Positions 42,502-52,769 of a stretch of 64,000 bases of DNA are shown piece by piece (position 1 is the first letter of the stretch; each line of letters begins with the position of its first letter). The stretch lies in the NCBI GenBank assembly GCA_015488755.1, contig WFNB01000109.1, positions 1-64,000 of the forward strand. Reading direction: 5' to 3'. A program made the translations under genes and the position numbers. The stretch is from Gammaproteobacteria bacterium (GTDB taxonomy: Bacteria; Pseudomonadota; Gammaproteobacteria; GRL18). Under the pieces are notes generated by a model. It saw only the letters and a program-made list of their open reading frames with translations. It made no database searches and had not been told where the DNA came from.

Positions 42502-43164
42502 ATGAATGATCATTTCATGAATAACCATAGGTCTTATGCCTCATCTTTTATACTGCTTCTCATACTGTTTTATAGTAATTTCTCCTTTTCCCATCAAACT
42601 GATTTATTATTAGCTCAAGCCAATAGAAAAATTAACTCATTTCATGATAAAGAGACAACACAGCGTTTTAATGAGTGGGAAAAATTGATTTATCATAATG
42701 TGAATAAAACGCCATCTGAAAAATTAACTCTGGTTAATAATTTTTTTAATAAAATGAAATGGGCAGAAGATAAAACCTTATGGAATGAAAAAGATTATTG
42801 GGCAACGCCCATTGAAAGCCTCATAAAAAATGCTGGAGATTGTGAAGACTTTTCGATTGCCAAGTATTTCACGCTTTTAGCGATGGATATTCCAGAAAAA
42901 AAATTAAGGATCACCTATGTGATTTTAGATAATCAACAAGGCCATATGGTCTTGTTCTATTATCCTGATAAAGACAAAGAACCTCTTGTGCTAGACAATA
43001 TGCGCAATGAAATTATTGCCAAATCAAATCGTCCTGATATTCGATACCTGTTTAGTTTTAATGATAGTGGGCTTTGGCTAAGAGATAATAATACGATGCA
43101 ACCGAATGAAAAAAATATTATAAAAAAATGGTCACAAATGATTAATCGTATTAAACGCAATTAA
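42502..43164 (+). CDS. lapG: LapG-like periplasmic cysteine protease (bacterial transglutaminase-like, BTLCP)
   Basis: 220 residues: signal peptide (about 12-31), then the BTLCP fold with catalytic Cys114 (Gly-Asp-Cys-Glu-Asp), His148 (Gly-His-Met-Val-Leu) and Asp165 (Leu-Asp-Asn-Met). Trp-Ala-Thr-Pro-Ile-Glu before the Cys is typical. LapG clips LapA-type surface adhesins when the cyclic-di-GMP receptor LapD lets it go. No lapD or lapA is in the window; the nearest cyclic-di-GMP gene is the heme-binding diguanylate cyclase two genes upstream. The protease family is clear; the link to an adhesin is inferred. Confidence 0.82.
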   Translation: MNDHFMNNHRSYASSFILLLILFYSNFSFSHQTDLLLAQANRKINSFHDKETTQRFNEWEKLIYHNVNKTPSEKLTLVNNFFNKMKWAEDKTLWNEKDYWATPIESLIKNAGDCEDFSIAKYFTLLAMDIPEKKLRITYVILDNQQGHMVLFYYPDKDKEPLVLDNMRNEIIAKSNRPDIRYLFSFNDSGLWLRDNNTMQPNEKNIIKKWSQMINRIKRN

Positions 43165-43343
43165 TCAGTAGGATATTTTGCAACGATATCAAAGTACGCT
43201 TGTCTAAGACAAGACGGGAAAGTTTTTTACAAATTGCAAAAACGAGATTATCTCCGTATAATCAGACGTTGTTTCATTGAATGTGGCCTACTTAAATTGG
43301 TCTGATCTTTTATTATTAACTATCGTTGACATGTTTTATTCGT

Positions 43344-43721
43344 ATGTATAAGAAAAGCATTTTTCTTTTTTTGCTATTATTTTTTGCTCAGACAGTTCTG
43401 GCAGGCATTGATCTACATGATGCTACTGTCAGTAATAGCATAAAGGTAAATCAGACAATTGATATTACCGATTATTATATTGATATACATTATTGTAATG
43501 CTCAGACTGATAGTCATATTGATGATTCCATTGATAGTTCCAATTCAATAAGCCATGCTAGTCACCACCATGATTGTCATGGTCATACGACACCGTGTGT
43601 GTTTTCCTCTAATATCGAAGGGACGCTATCTTTGACTTTGTTCTATAGCCCTTTCTCTTATATTTTTAGTGACTATTTCACTAATTTAGCTTCCCCCCAA
43701 AGACCTCCTAAATACGCATAA
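43344..43721 (+). CDS. Small secreted His/Cys-rich protein upstream of czcCBA (CzcI-like)
   Basis: 125 residues from ATG 43344; a TTG start 18 bases earlier gives a poorer signal peptide. Signal sequence about 1-20 (Val-Leu-Ala). The middle holds a metal-binding patch: His-Tyr-Cys, then Ser-His-Ala-Ser-His-His-His-Asp-Cys-His-Gly-His. The end Ser-Pro-Gln-Arg-Pro-Pro-Lys-Tyr-Ala resembles the Pro-Pro tails of CzcI-type leader proteins that precede czcCBA. A periplasmic metal-binding modulator of the efflux operon is likely from position and composition; the family assignment is tentative. Confidence 0.55.
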   Translation: MYKKSIFLFLLLFFAQTVLAGIDLHDATVSNSIKVNQTIDITDYYIDIHYCNAQTDSHIDDSIDSSNSISHASHHHDCHGHTTPCVFSSNIEGTLSLTLFYSPFSYIFSDYFTNLASPQRPPKYA

Positions 43722-44099
43722 CAGCGACAGTTTTCGTTTCGGTTAATTATTTTCAATTTGTGTTGACTACGATGGATTAATTTGTCCATTGCCTTGCATG
43801 GGTCTGTCTGATTTATTTAGCAATGGTGTTAACAATCAGTTAAATCTACTGCGAATGTCCACAGCACTGAATCTACAAGGCTTTCCAGACTATAGGCTTA
43901 CGAAAAAGCCAAAATAAGCTGTCAACCTTGTCTTTCCAGCATTCTGATTATTTTTGCTGTGAAGGAACTAATTAATTGACAAAACTTGCTGCACTTTTCC
44001 CTTTAAAATTCTGCTCTTGATCAGCTATTGCAAATAGTGATGTCTGACAGAGCAATAAACCTAAAATAATCACTTATCAATCAATAGATTAGGATCATT
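43722..44099. other. Long gap between the CzcI-like gene and czcC
   Basis: 378 bases without a convincing ORF. Weak repeats of TTTCCAG and short AGGCTTT/AAAGCC pairs are present, but no clear terminator, no family A-C repeat end and no copy of the cus-type operator. The czcC promoter should be in its right half; ATTAGGATC precedes the czcC ATG. Confidence 0.4.
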
Positions 44100-45392
44100 A
44101 TGAATTATCGATTTTTAATTTCCAGCCCTATAATTAAGGCATGTCTTTATGGACTACCTATTATTGCTGTGGCACAAACAAGTCTTGCTAATGAAGTACC
44201 TTTGAATGCTCATAAAAATATTCCTATACAGAGCACTGATACAAATAGTGATTCATCTTGGGCACACTGGGTGCTTTCTCAGGTAACTCACTTGCCTTCC
44301 CAACAGGCTATTAATGAAGGTATATCAGTCGCTAATGAACAGTATAATGCCAGCAAACAGGCTTTATATAATCCTGAATTAGGAGCCTCTTATACGCATC
44401 GAAAAGAGCCTGAATATAATATTACATGGTCACAAACACTGGATTTGTATGATAAGCGTCAAATGAATTCAAATTCAGGACAAATTGACTCTGAATTGGC
44501 TCAATTAGATAAAAAAATTCAATTTGAGGATAAGTTATCACAAGCTTTATTGTCTTTTATTGAATATTCTATGGCGCAAAAATTATTGGCTATTTCTAAA
44601 AAGCAAGAGCAGCTTTTGACAAAACTATCTGCTGATCTTAAGTCAAGGGAAGCGGTTGGTGATGTTGGACGTGTGGATGCTGAAATGGCTTATTTATCTT
44701 TATCTCAAAATTTACAACAAATTAGTTTGATTGAAATTCGTTATCGAAGAGCAGTAGCTAATTTGCAACAATCACTTAATAGTTCTCATATTCCAGCGTA
44801 TCCACAAGGAAAAATTTGGTTTAATACCATCAATAAGGATGAAATTTCTGCATTGTATCAGCAGAATTTTAAAGTGCAATATGCTGAGAAATTATTGGCA
44901 TCATCCGTATCTAAATCAAAAATTGCTCAACTGAATAAAAAAGCCGATCCGACTATTGGTTTGGGAGTTGGGCGTGATGGTGATGAAAACACCTTACTTT
45001 TTGAAGTATCAATGCCACTGACTATTAGAAATAATTTTTCATCTGAGTATCGTGCCGCCTTACATAAGGTGAACCAAAGTGAATTTGAGTTGCAAGAAGA
45101 ACAGCGTTTACTTGAAAACAATATGAAGCAAAGCCTGAATAATTACCAACAACTGCAAGAGAGGGTATTAAGCTGGCAGAAGCTAACGGCTAAGCGCTTA
45201 AAAAATAGTCAAAAATTATTAAATAGACAGTGGAAAAGTGGTGATATTTCAACGTCAGATTATTTGTTTTCTCTAAGGCAAAGAACGGATACCTTAATTG
45301 CTAATATAGAACTTGAAGGTGAAATGCGCAGAGCATGGGTTGAATGGCTCCTTGCTTCTAGCCAGATACAAATATGGTTAAAAACACGCTAA
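44100..45392 (+). CDS. czcC: CzcC-like outer membrane efflux channel
   Basis: 430 residues: signal peptide (about 1-30, ending Ser-Leu-Ala-Asn), then the two helical hairpin repeats of the TolC superfamily (Leu-Tyr-Asn-Pro-Glu-Leu-Gly-Ala near residue 92, Asp-Pro-Thr-Ile-Gly-Leu-Gly-Val-Gly near 283). The Asp-Pro-x-Ile-Gly-x-Gly motif is common in CzcC/CnrC. First gene of a czcC-czcB-czcA unit that exports divalent cations (Co, Zn, Cd or Ni). It has little resemblance to the CusC-type gene at 24 kb beyond the fold. Confidence 0.87.
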   Translation: MNYRFLISSPIIKACLYGLPIIAVAQTSLANEVPLNAHKNIPIQSTDTNSDSSWAHWVLSQVTHLPSQQAINEGISVANEQYNASKQALYNPELGASYTHRKEPEYNITWSQTLDLYDKRQMNSNSGQIDSELAQLDKKIQFEDKLSQALLSFIEYSMAQKLLAISKKQEQLLTKLSADLKSREAVGDVGRVDAEMAYLSLSQNLQQISLIEIRYRRAVANLQQSLNSSHIPAYPQGKIWFNTINKDEISALYQQNFKVQYAEKLLASSVSKSKIAQLNKKADPTIGLGVGRDGDENTLLFEVSMPLTIRNNFSSEYRAALHKVNQSEFELQEEQRLLENNMKQSLNNYQQLQERVLSWQKLTAKRLKNSQKLLNRQWKSGDISTSDYLFSLRQRTDTLIANIELEGEMRRAWVEWLLASSQIQIWLKTR

Positions 45393-45453
45393 TTCATATC
45401 AATCACTCTGAAAAATAGACATTATTAACCAATAAAATTATTTGAGAAGTCTT

Positions 45454-46770
45454 ATGTTAAAAAAAATATTTTGTAAACAGCACTCACAAAAACTCCTAGT
45501 TTTAAGTGTTTCAATTGCTCTATCGTCCATTGTTTATGCACAAGAAAATCATAATCACAATGAAATTTCTGATTATGAAAAATATAATAAGCATAGTGAG
45601 AATGATCATGAGGAGGAAGAAGGTCATTTTGAACATGCTGAGCAAGGTCATGATAAGCATGAAGAAGAAGATCATAATGATCATGAAGAACATGCTAATG
45701 ATGAGCATGAAGAAGGGGGACATGATGAGCATGGTCATGGTGCTCATGAAGAAGAAGGTTTTGTTAAACTGTCTCGAAAACAGCAACAAATGGCAGGCAT
45801 ACAAGTTGTTAAAGTTAAGTCCCAAAGTAATATCAAACAAATTATTTTGGCTCCAGGAGAAGTTGTTAATGACCTCTACAACACCACATTATTGACTACT
45901 CAAGTGGATTCCAAAGTGCTAAAAAGAAAAGTGGTTCTTGGACAACATGTCCATAAAGGGGATGTGATTGCCATTTTATATAGTCTTGATATTGCTACTG
46001 TACAGAACCAACTCAAAGTTGCGCTTTCTGAATGGCAACGAGTTAGGAAGCTAGGCAAGCAAACAGTAGGTGCAAAACGTTTTGTTACTGCTAAGGCTGA
46101 TTATGATAAGAATAAGTCCCTCTTAGAAGCGTATGGATTTAATCGCAGATTAATTGAGCTTTTTATTCAAGGAAAAAATACCTATAAGCTCGGTGAATAC
46201 CCAATAATAGCACCCCATAATGGTGTTATTTTGGAAGATAATTTTCAATCAGGCCAATTTTTGCCTATTGGATCAACCATAGCTATGCTAGTGGATGAAG
46301 AAAATGTCTGGGTTGAAGCCTTATTAGCACCAGAAATTGGTCAGCGTATTCCAGTCGGAACAAAAGCAAATATCACCATTGATAAAAAAATATTCTCAGC
46401 CGAAGTGATTCATGATAGTCATGCCATTGATGAAATCACTCGGACACGGAAAATACGCCTTATTATTAAAAATAATAATCACTTATTGCATGCTGGTTTG
46501 TTTGCCAAAGTTGCATTTAAGTTAGCCGTTAAAGATAAAATAATCTTATTGCCAGAGAGTGCTCTAATGCGCTCTTCTGATGGCGATTGGACGGTATTTG
46601 TCGAACAGAAAGAAGGTGTCTTTAAACAAGAAGAAGTCGAATTAAAAAATACTATTAATGGTATGCACCAAATTAAAGGTTTACATTCTGGTGAGCGTGT
46701 GGCAATTAAAGGTGCTTTTTTCTTAGCATCTGAAATAGCCAAAGGTGGTTTTGACCCGCATAATCATTAA
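45454..46770 (+). CDS. czcB: CzcB-like RND adaptor with His/Glu-rich N-terminus
   Basis: 438 residues from ATG 45454 (GAGAAG upstream; an in-frame TTG at 45442 is less likely). Signal peptide about 1-28. Residues about 30-100 are an extraordinary His/Glu/Asp stretch with more than 20 His (many Glu-Glu-x-His, His-Asp-x-His). The adaptor proper follows, with Gly-Glu-Val-Val-Asn-Asp, Val-Leu-Gly-Gln-His-Val-His-Lys-Gly-Asp and Ile-Ile-Ala-Pro-His-Asn-Gly-Val-Ile. It couples CzcA to CzcC; the His-rich part likely gathers Zn, Co or Ni in the periplasm. Confidence 0.9.
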   Translation: MLKKIFCKQHSQKLLVLSVSIALSSIVYAQENHNHNEISDYEKYNKHSENDHEEEEGHFEHAEQGHDKHEEEDHNDHEEHANDEHEEGGHDEHGHGAHEEEGFVKLSRKQQQMAGIQVVKVKSQSNIKQIILAPGEVVNDLYNTTLLTTQVDSKVLKRKVVLGQHVHKGDVIAILYSLDIATVQNQLKVALSEWQRVRKLGKQTVGAKRFVTAKADYDKNKSLLEAYGFNRRLIELFIQGKNTYKLGEYPIIAPHNGVILEDNFQSGQFLPIGSTIAMLVDEENVWVEALLAPEIGQRIPVGTKANITIDKKIFSAEVIHDSHAIDEITRTRKIRLIIKNNNHLLHAGLFAKVAFKLAVKDKIILLPESALMRSSDGDWTVFVEQKEGVFKQEEVELKNTINGMHQIKGLHSGERVAIKGAFFLASEIAKGGFDPHNH

Positions 46771-46838
46771 TTTTTTCTGATTTTTTTAGGCTTATATATT
46801 CTACAAATAAAACACATCACTCTCTGTGGAGATACCTT

Positions 46839-49800
46839 ATGTTTCATCGCTTAATTGATTGGTCAGTGGGCAATCGCTTATTGGTACTGATTGCCCTGAC
46901 TATTTTTGCTTTTGCCAGTTATCTGGTTATACCTAAACTTAATTTGGATGCCTTTCCAGATGTAACAAATGTTCAAGTTGCCGTCAATACAGAGGCTCCA
47001 GGTCTTGCCTCGGAAGAAGTTGAACAACTAATCACCTTTCCTATTGAATCAGTCATGTATGCCTTACCCGATGTTGAAGAGGTTCGCTCAATATCAAAAA
47101 CAGGCCTATCTGGTATTACCATTGTCTTTAAAGAAGGTACGGATATTTATTTTGCCAGACAATTGGTTTTTGAACGTTTGCAACAAGCCAAAGAAATGAT
47201 CCCCGAAGGTGTTGGTACTCCAGAAATTGGCCCTAATACATCCGGTTTGGGTCAGGTCTATCAATACCTTTTAGTTGCTGAACCAGGTTCAGGTTATGAT
47301 TCTATGGCCTTAAGAAGTCTTAATGATTGGGTCGTTAAATTATTATTAATGCCTGTGGATGGTGTGACCGATGTGTTGTCTTTTGGTGGTGAAGTCAAAC
47401 AGTATCAGGTCAATATTGAGCCATCAAAATTACTCTCTTATCATATTACGATGACTGATGTGATAGAAAAAATTGAGCAAAGTAATAAAAATTCAGGTGG
47501 CTGGTATATGGATCGAGGTCAAGAGCAACTGGTGATCCGTGGTGTCGGCTGGCTTAATAGTGGTGCTAAAGGACTTAATGAAATTGCTGACATTCCTGTG
47601 CTGGAACAAGATGGGGTAGTTGTTCGAGTGGGTGATGTGGCTCAGGTTGAATTTGGTCAGGAGATCAGACAAGGTGCTGCTACTATGACTCGTCGTAGCA
47701 GTGATGGCAAGATAGAATCATTAGGTGAAGTGGTTTCGGGTATTGTACTTAAACGTATGGGCTCCAATACGAAAGCAACCATTGATGGTATTAATGAACG
47801 AGTTGAATTAATCCAGCAAGCCTTACCTAAGGGCGTTAGCTTTGATGGTTTTTATGATCAAGCAGATTTAATTACTAAAGCGGTCAAAACGGTTGTTGAT
47901 GCATTATTAATGGCCTTTGTCTTTATTATTATTATTCTGGCTTTATTTTTAGTGAATGTACGAGCGACTTTGCTCGTCCTTATTTCAATTCCTCTTTCCA
48001 TTGGTATGGCATTAATGGTGATGTCATGGCTAGGACTTTCTGCTAATTTAATGTCTTTGGGTGGTCTTGCAGTGGCCATTGGTATGTTAGTTGATGGTTC
48101 AGTCGTTATGGTAGAAAATATCTTCAAACATCTAAGTCATCCTGATCGTTTGCATGATCAAGAAGTTGCAGATCATATTGCCCTAAATGATAGTGATCCC
48201 TATGATGTCAAACAGGATGATCATGGTATTGGTTTACGGATTAAAGAAGCAGGTAAAGAAGTCGCTCGACCGGTCTTTTTTGCAGCCATGATTATTTTGG
48301 TGGTTTTTTCACCTATTTTTTCTTTTGAAGGGGTCGAAGCAAAATTATTTCAACCCATGGCTATTAGTATTATGTTGGCAATATTAGCAGCCGTTATTGT
48401 TGCCTTGCTGGTTGTCCCTGCTTTAGCAACCTATTTGTTTCGTAAAGGGGTTCGACAAAGACAAAGTTTTGCTTTAATGCCCTTAGAATATCTGTATAAA
48501 AAATCCTTAAAGTTGGCCTTAAAAAGACCTTGGGTGGTGGTACTTTTTTCTCTTGTTTTATTTGCTTCGGCAGTATCAACCATACCTAATATAGGTACTG
48601 AATTTGTGCCAGAGTTAGAAGAAGGCACTATTAATCTTAGGGCAACGCTAGCCCCTTCAGCCAGTATGGATACTTCTATTGTGGTCGCACAAAAGTTAGA
48701 ACAGGAATTAATGACATTCCCAGAAGTAACGTATACCTTAAGTCGTATAGGGCGAGCGGAAATAGGGGGTGATCCAGAGCCGGTTAATAATATTGAAATC
48801 TATATTGGTCTAAAACCTATTGATGAATGGACATCAGCCAGTAATCGTATTGACTTGCAGCACTTAATGGAACGCAAACTGGAAATACATCCGGGTTTAT
48901 TGTTTAACTTTTCACAACCCATTGCCACTCGAGTCGATGAATTGATGTCTGGCGTAAAAGCGCAACTGGCTATTAAATTGTTTGGCAAAGAGTTGAGTGT
49001 CTTGGCAGCAAAAGGCAAAGCAATTGAAGAACAAGTAAAAAAAGTGTCAGGTGCCGTTGATGTTGCTATGGAGCAAATCGAAGGTGAAGCGCAATTAGTG
49101 ATACGTCCTGATCGAGAGGCATTATCACGTTTTGGCTTATCTATTTCTCAAATTATGTCTCTAATAGAAAAAGGAGTCGGTGGTGTCAGTGCTGGTCAGG
49201 TCATTCAGGGTAATGAGCGCTATGATATTTATGTTCGCTTACAAGAACAGTACCGAAATTCCGCTCAGGCCATTCGAGATTTAACAATACAAGCAATTAA
49301 TGGTGCTTGGGTTCGAGTATCGGATGTGGCTAAAGTGGGTATTGAATCTGGGCCACCACAAATTCGACGTGATGATGTGCAAAGACGGGTTGTTATTCAG
49401 GCCAATGTTCAGGGGCGTGATATGGGCAGTGTAGTGAGCGACATAAAGCAGGCTATTGAAGACAATGTTGATTTACCAGTTGGCTATAGTGTTGATATTG
49501 GTGGTCAATATGAAAATCAGCAACGTGCTCAAAATCGCCTGATGGTTGTTGTACCTATTTCTATTGCCTTGATTGCCCTATTACTTTATTTCGCCTTCAA
49601 CTCGGTTGGGCAAGCTCTGTTAATTATGGTGAATGTCCCTCTAGCCTTAATTGGCGGCATCTTTGCCTTATATTTTACGGGGCAATATCTCTCTGTCCCC
49701 AGTTCGGTTGGTTTTATTACTCTCTTTGGTGTTGCCGTGCTCAATGGGGTGGTTATGGTAGAGAGTATTAATCAGCGTATTGAAGATGGTCAGATAATGG

Positions 49801-50042
49801 CTGATGCTGTTTATGATGGGGCGGTGTCTCGCTTACGTCCCGTATTGATGACGGCTTTAACTTCAGCTTTAGGACTGGTACCGGTATTGATGTCCAATGG
49901 TGTTGGCGCAGAGATCCAAAAGCCATTAGCCAGTGTAATTGAAGGGGGATTGATCAGTGCCACCTTTCTGACCTTATTTGTTGTACCCTGTCTATTTGTT
50001 TTCTTTTCAAACAAGAAATTTGCCTCAGGCAATGATCTGTAA
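46839..50042 (+). CDS. czcA: CzcA-type heavy-metal RND efflux pump
   Basis: 1067 residues, full-length RND. Leu-Asp-Ala-Phe-Pro-Asp-Val-Thr-Asn-Val-Gln-Val near residue 32 and Ala-Thr-Arg-Val-Asp-Glu-Leu-Met-Ser-Gly-Val-Lys-Ala-Gln-Leu-Ala-Ile-Lys-Leu-Phe-Gly near residue 696 are CzcA/CnrA signatures for divalent cations, unlike the Met-containing CusA type at 27.5 kb. The membrane relay Asp (Gly-Met-Leu-Val-Asp-Gly-Ser) is near residue 416. An extra acidic/His insert (about 428-465) lies in the cytoplasmic loop. It exports Zn, Cd, Co or Ni with CzcB and CzcC, driven by protons. Confidence 0.92.
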   Translation: MFHRLIDWSVGNRLLVLIALTIFAFASYLVIPKLNLDAFPDVTNVQVAVNTEAPGLASEEVEQLITFPIESVMYALPDVEEVRSISKTGLSGITIVFKEGTDIYFARQLVFERLQQAKEMIPEGVGTPEIGPNTSGLGQVYQYLLVAEPGSGYDSMALRSLNDWVVKLLLMPVDGVTDVLSFGGEVKQYQVNIEPSKLLSYHITMTDVIEKIEQSNKNSGGWYMDRGQEQLVIRGVGWLNSGAKGLNEIADIPVLEQDGVVVRVGDVAQVEFGQEIRQGAATMTRRSSDGKIESLGEVVSGIVLKRMGSNTKATIDGINERVELIQQALPKGVSFDGFYDQADLITKAVKTVVDALLMAFVFIIIILALFLVNVRATLLVLISIPLSIGMALMVMSWLGLSANLMSLGGLAVAIGMLVDGSVVMVENIFKHLSHPDRLHDQEVADHIALNDSDPYDVKQDDHGIGLRIKEAGKEVARPVFFAAMIILVVFSPIFSFEGVEAKLFQPMAISIMLAILAAVIVALLVVPALATYLFRKGVRQRQSFALMPLEYLYKKSLKLALKRPWVVVLFSLVLFASAVSTIPNIGTEFVPELEEGTINLRATLAPSASMDTSIVVAQKLEQELMTFPEVTYTLSRIGRAEIGGDPEPVNNIEIYIGLKPIDEWTSASNRIDLQHLMERKLEIHPGLLFNFSQPIATRVDELMSGVKAQLAIKLFGKELSVLAAKGKAIEEQVKKVSGAVDVAMEQIEGEAQLVIRPDREALSRFGLSISQIMSLIEKGVGGVSAGQVIQGNERYDIYVRLQEQYRNSAQAIRDLTIQAINGAWVRVSDVAKVGIESGPPQIRRDDVQRRVVIQANVQGRDMGSVVSDIKQAIEDNVDLPVGYSVDIGGQYENQQRAQNRLMVVVPISIALIALLLYFAFNSVGQALLIMVNVPLALIGGIFALYFTGQYLSVPSSVGFITLFGVAVLNGVVMVESINQRIEDGQIMADAVYDGAVSRLRPVLMTALTSALGLVPVLMSNGVGAEIQKPLASVIEGGLISATFLTLFVVPCLFVFFSNKKFASGNDL

Positions 50043-50051
50043 ATGACTCAA

Positions 50052-50093
50052 AAATTCACTTTATGAGACTATTTGCTCTTATAAAGTGAATTT
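50052..50093. terminator. Hairpin after czcA
   Basis: AAATTCACTTTAT (50052-50064) and ATAAAGTGAATTT (50081-50093) form a perfect 13-bp stem, ten bases after the czcA stop. The stem is A/T at its base and no long T run follows, so it may end or stabilise the czc transcript. Confidence 0.65.
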
Positions 50094-50240
50094 GAATGAA
50101 GTAATTATTCATTTAGCTTGATAATCACCTTGTGTTTACTACTCTTAGATTAATGTTTTTTATATGACTGCCGTTATTGATGGTAGTGTTGTTTGGTCTT
50201 ATTGCTATCAATGTTCAATGTATTAAGAGGGTTTTGTATA

Positions 50241-52709
50241 ATGAGTGTGCTATTTAAACCGGTCATACTTCTTCTTGGAAAGTTTGATTTTAAAATTAAA
50301 TTTGGCTTAATCCTGTTTTTATTTGTTATCCCATTAATTTTCCAGAGCTTTTTAATTGGTAGTGAGAAATTTCAACAAATCAAATTTACTCAAGAACAGC
50401 AAGTAGGTCTTAAATACTCATTATTAATTCGGCCATTATTAGAGTCACTTGCCCAACATCGTGGTATGAGTGCCATTATTCTCAGTGGGGATAATACCCT
50501 TAATAGCCAACTGGAAAGTAAATCATCTAATATTGTTAGTAGTTTAGATAAGCTTATCAGCTTTGCTCAACAAGAAGATGATAACTCTCCTCTGAATGAT
50601 ATTCATGCTTCTATTTCGACTAAAGCAAAGCAACTTAAGATGAATTTTTTAGATGTGGCACGCAATAAAAACAAAAAAGAAAATTTTATTCTTCATACTC
50701 AACTAATTGAGTCCTTGATTCAGACTGACCATTATCTTGCTCAAAAATTAAATCTACTGCAAGAGCCTAACCTTAATACCGCTATTTTAATTGATACTAT
50801 TGTTCATAAACTGCCTATTTTAAATGATTCTATTGGTCAACTTAGAGGTCTTGGTGCTAGTATTGCCAAGCAAGGTAAGGCAACAAGTCAGAAAAAGCAG
50901 AAAATGTATGTATTAATGGATAGAATTCAATTTGAGTTACATTCCATGCAAGATAATTTATTGCAAGGGTTGGAGAAAAACAATTCACTTAATAATGATT
51001 TGTCCGGCTTAATTACAAATTCTTTGGCTCGTATTGATGGTTTTATGCAAATGACATCAGCTGAACTTTTAGTTGAAAAAATTACCACAGATTCGTCACA
51101 ATACTTCCAAAAAGGCAGTGATGCCATTAGTGCAAATTTTGATTTATTTGATGCCATTGTACCGCAAATTCAACATCTACTAATGAACAGAATTGCAAAA
51201 AAACAAAGTGATTTTTGGTTTTCTATTATCATTAGTTGCATGAGTTTATTTTTATTAATCTATATCTTTTCGGGGATGTATATTAGTTTGAAATTAAGTA
51301 TAGACCGTGTGAAAAAAACGGCTGAATCACTTTCTTTTGGTGAGTTAAAAGATAAGATTGATGTTTTTGGCAAGGATGAAATTAGCATAATTGGTCATGC
51401 AATCAATCATTTAGCTGCTAATATGAGTAGCTCAACCAGTGATATTATTGCCACGACAAAAAAAATGGATTCTCTTGCCAAAGACTTATATAACTCCAAT
51501 GAACAAACAAAAGAAAGAGTACAAAATCAAAACCAAGAACTACAGCAGGCGACTTCTTCTATTATTACTATTTCAGAAAGTGTTCGAGCAGTGACCGAAC
51601 AAACGGAACAAGCGACTCAAACAGCAAGCGAAGCAATGCATGTTGCTGAAAATGGTAAATTAGTGGTTAGTAAAACCATTGAACTGATTAATCAGCTTTC
51701 CGAAGAAATTGAAGTAGCTGAAGGGGTTATTGTTACTGTAGAAGAAGATGGTAAGAGTATTTCAACGATTTTAGATACCATTCAAGGTATTGCTGAGCAA
51801 ACAAACTTATTGGCACTTAATGCCGCTATTGAAGCAGCTCGGGCGGGTGAGCAAGGGCGTGGTTTTGCTGTTGTGGCTGATGAAGTACGGACCTTAGCAC
51901 AGCGGACGCAAGAATCCACCTTGGATATTCAAGAATTAATTAACCAATTGCAAAGTGGTACAGCAAAAGCCGTTGCTGCTATGAATGGTAGCTCAAATAT
52001 GGTTAAAGAAAGTGTTGAACAGGCACAAAATGCAGGTACCTCTTTAGAGTCTATTGTTGATATCGTCTCACAAATTAATTCTATGAGTAGCAAAATATCG
52101 CAAGAAACAGGGCAGCAGACACTTGCCATTGAGGGGGTTAGTGATAATCTATCATCGGTTTCTACTATGGCTAATAATATTGAAAAAGATGTGACCACTG
52201 CTGTTATTTCAAGTTATCAAGTATCAGCCATTGCCTCTGAAATACAATCATTACTTGATCAATATGACATTGATGAAGAAGCCATTAAAGAGCAACAGGC
52301 GAATGAAAAATATTTATTTACTTGGGATGACTCCTTCAGTGTTGGCATTGATGAGATTGATCGCCAACATCAACGGTTGTTTTATCTGGTTAATAAGATA
52401 TTTCAGCTCTCAGAAATGGGCAAAACAGGCGATGTTTTACGCAAGCAACTCGATGGTTTAATTAGCTATACCGTGACGCATTTTGGTTTAGAAGAATTAC
52501 TATTTGATACCTATGATTATCAGGATAGTGTTGAGCATAAGGCAAAGCATCAACGTTTGATTGCTCAGGTAAGTGACTTTAGACAAAGGGCTGAAAAAGA
52601 GGATGTGACCAAAGAATTGATGAACTTTTTATTAGATTGGTTAAAATCACATATTAAAGGTACGGATACGCAATATGGATCATTTTTTAAAGAAAATGGT
52701 TTTAACTAA
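50241..52709 (+). CDS. Methyl-accepting chemotaxis protein with NIT sensor and C-terminal hemerythrin
   Basis: About 822 residues from ATG 50241 (AAGAGGG upstream; the ATG at 50193 has none). Order: membrane helix (~20-38), periplasmic NIT-like domain ([11 protein letters not shown] near residue 69), second helix (~330-352), HAMP, then the signalling hairpin with [19 protein letters not shown]. The last ~125 residues (from Trp695) are a bacteriohemerythrin: Asp-x-Gln-His, His-Phe-x-x-Glu-Glu, His-x-x-x-His and His-x-x-x-x-Asp bind a di-iron site that takes O2. It should steer motility by nitrate/nitrite-like ligands and oxygen. Confidence 0.9.
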   Translation: MSVLFKPVILLLGKFDFKIKFGLILFLFVIPLIFQSFLIGSEKFQQIKFTQEQQVGLKYSLLIRPLLESLAQHRGMSAIILSGDNTLNSQLESKSSNIVSSLDKLISFAQQEDDNSPLNDIHASISTKAKQLKMNFLDVARNKNKKENFILHTQLIESLIQTDHYLAQKLNLLQEPNLNTAILIDTIVHKLPILNDSIGQLRGLGASIAKQGKATSQKKQKMYVLMDRIQFELHSMQDNLLQGLEKNNSLNNDLSGLITNSLARIDGFMQMTSAELLVEKITTDSSQYFQKGSDAISANFDLFDAIVPQIQHLLMNRIAKKQSDFWFSIIISCMSLFLLIYIFSGMYISLKLSIDRVKKTAESLSFGELKDKIDVFGKDEISIIGHAINHLAANMSSSTSDIIATTKKMDSLAKDLYNSNEQTKERVQNQNQELQQATSSIITISESVRAVTEQTEQATQTASEAMHVAENGKLVVSKTIELINQLSEEIEVAEGVIVTVEEDGKSISTILDTIQGIAEQTNLLALNAAIEAARAGEQGRGFAVVADEVRTLAQRTQESTLDIQELINQLQSGTAKAVAAMNGSSNMVKESVEQAQNAGTSLESIVDIVSQINSMSSKISQETGQQTLAIEGVSDNLSSVSTMANNIEKDVTTAVISSYQVSAIASEIQSLLDQYDIDEEAIKEQQANEKYLFTWDDSFSVGIDEIDRQHQRLFYLVNKIFQLSEMGKTGDVLRKQLDGLISYTVTHFGLEELLFDTYDYQDSVEHKAKHQRLIAQVSDFRQRAEKEDVTKELMNFLLDWLKSHIKGTDTQYGSFFKENGFN

Positions 52710-52769
52710 CATTAAATTCTTCTTAGTCGATAAAAATAACTAGACTTTTTAATTAGGATGAGAACTAAA

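Noticed and set aside
43722-44099. A further copy of the cus-type operator before czcC
   Set aside because: No TTTAATGTT plus spaced TGTAAGG heptamers could be found in this gap, so the czc operon is probably controlled differently.
45506-45895. 129-codon frame and its minus-strand shadow in the His-rich part of czcB
   Set aside because: Both arise from repeated GAT/CAT/GAA codons of czcB read in other frames and give Met/Ile/Lys-only sequences.
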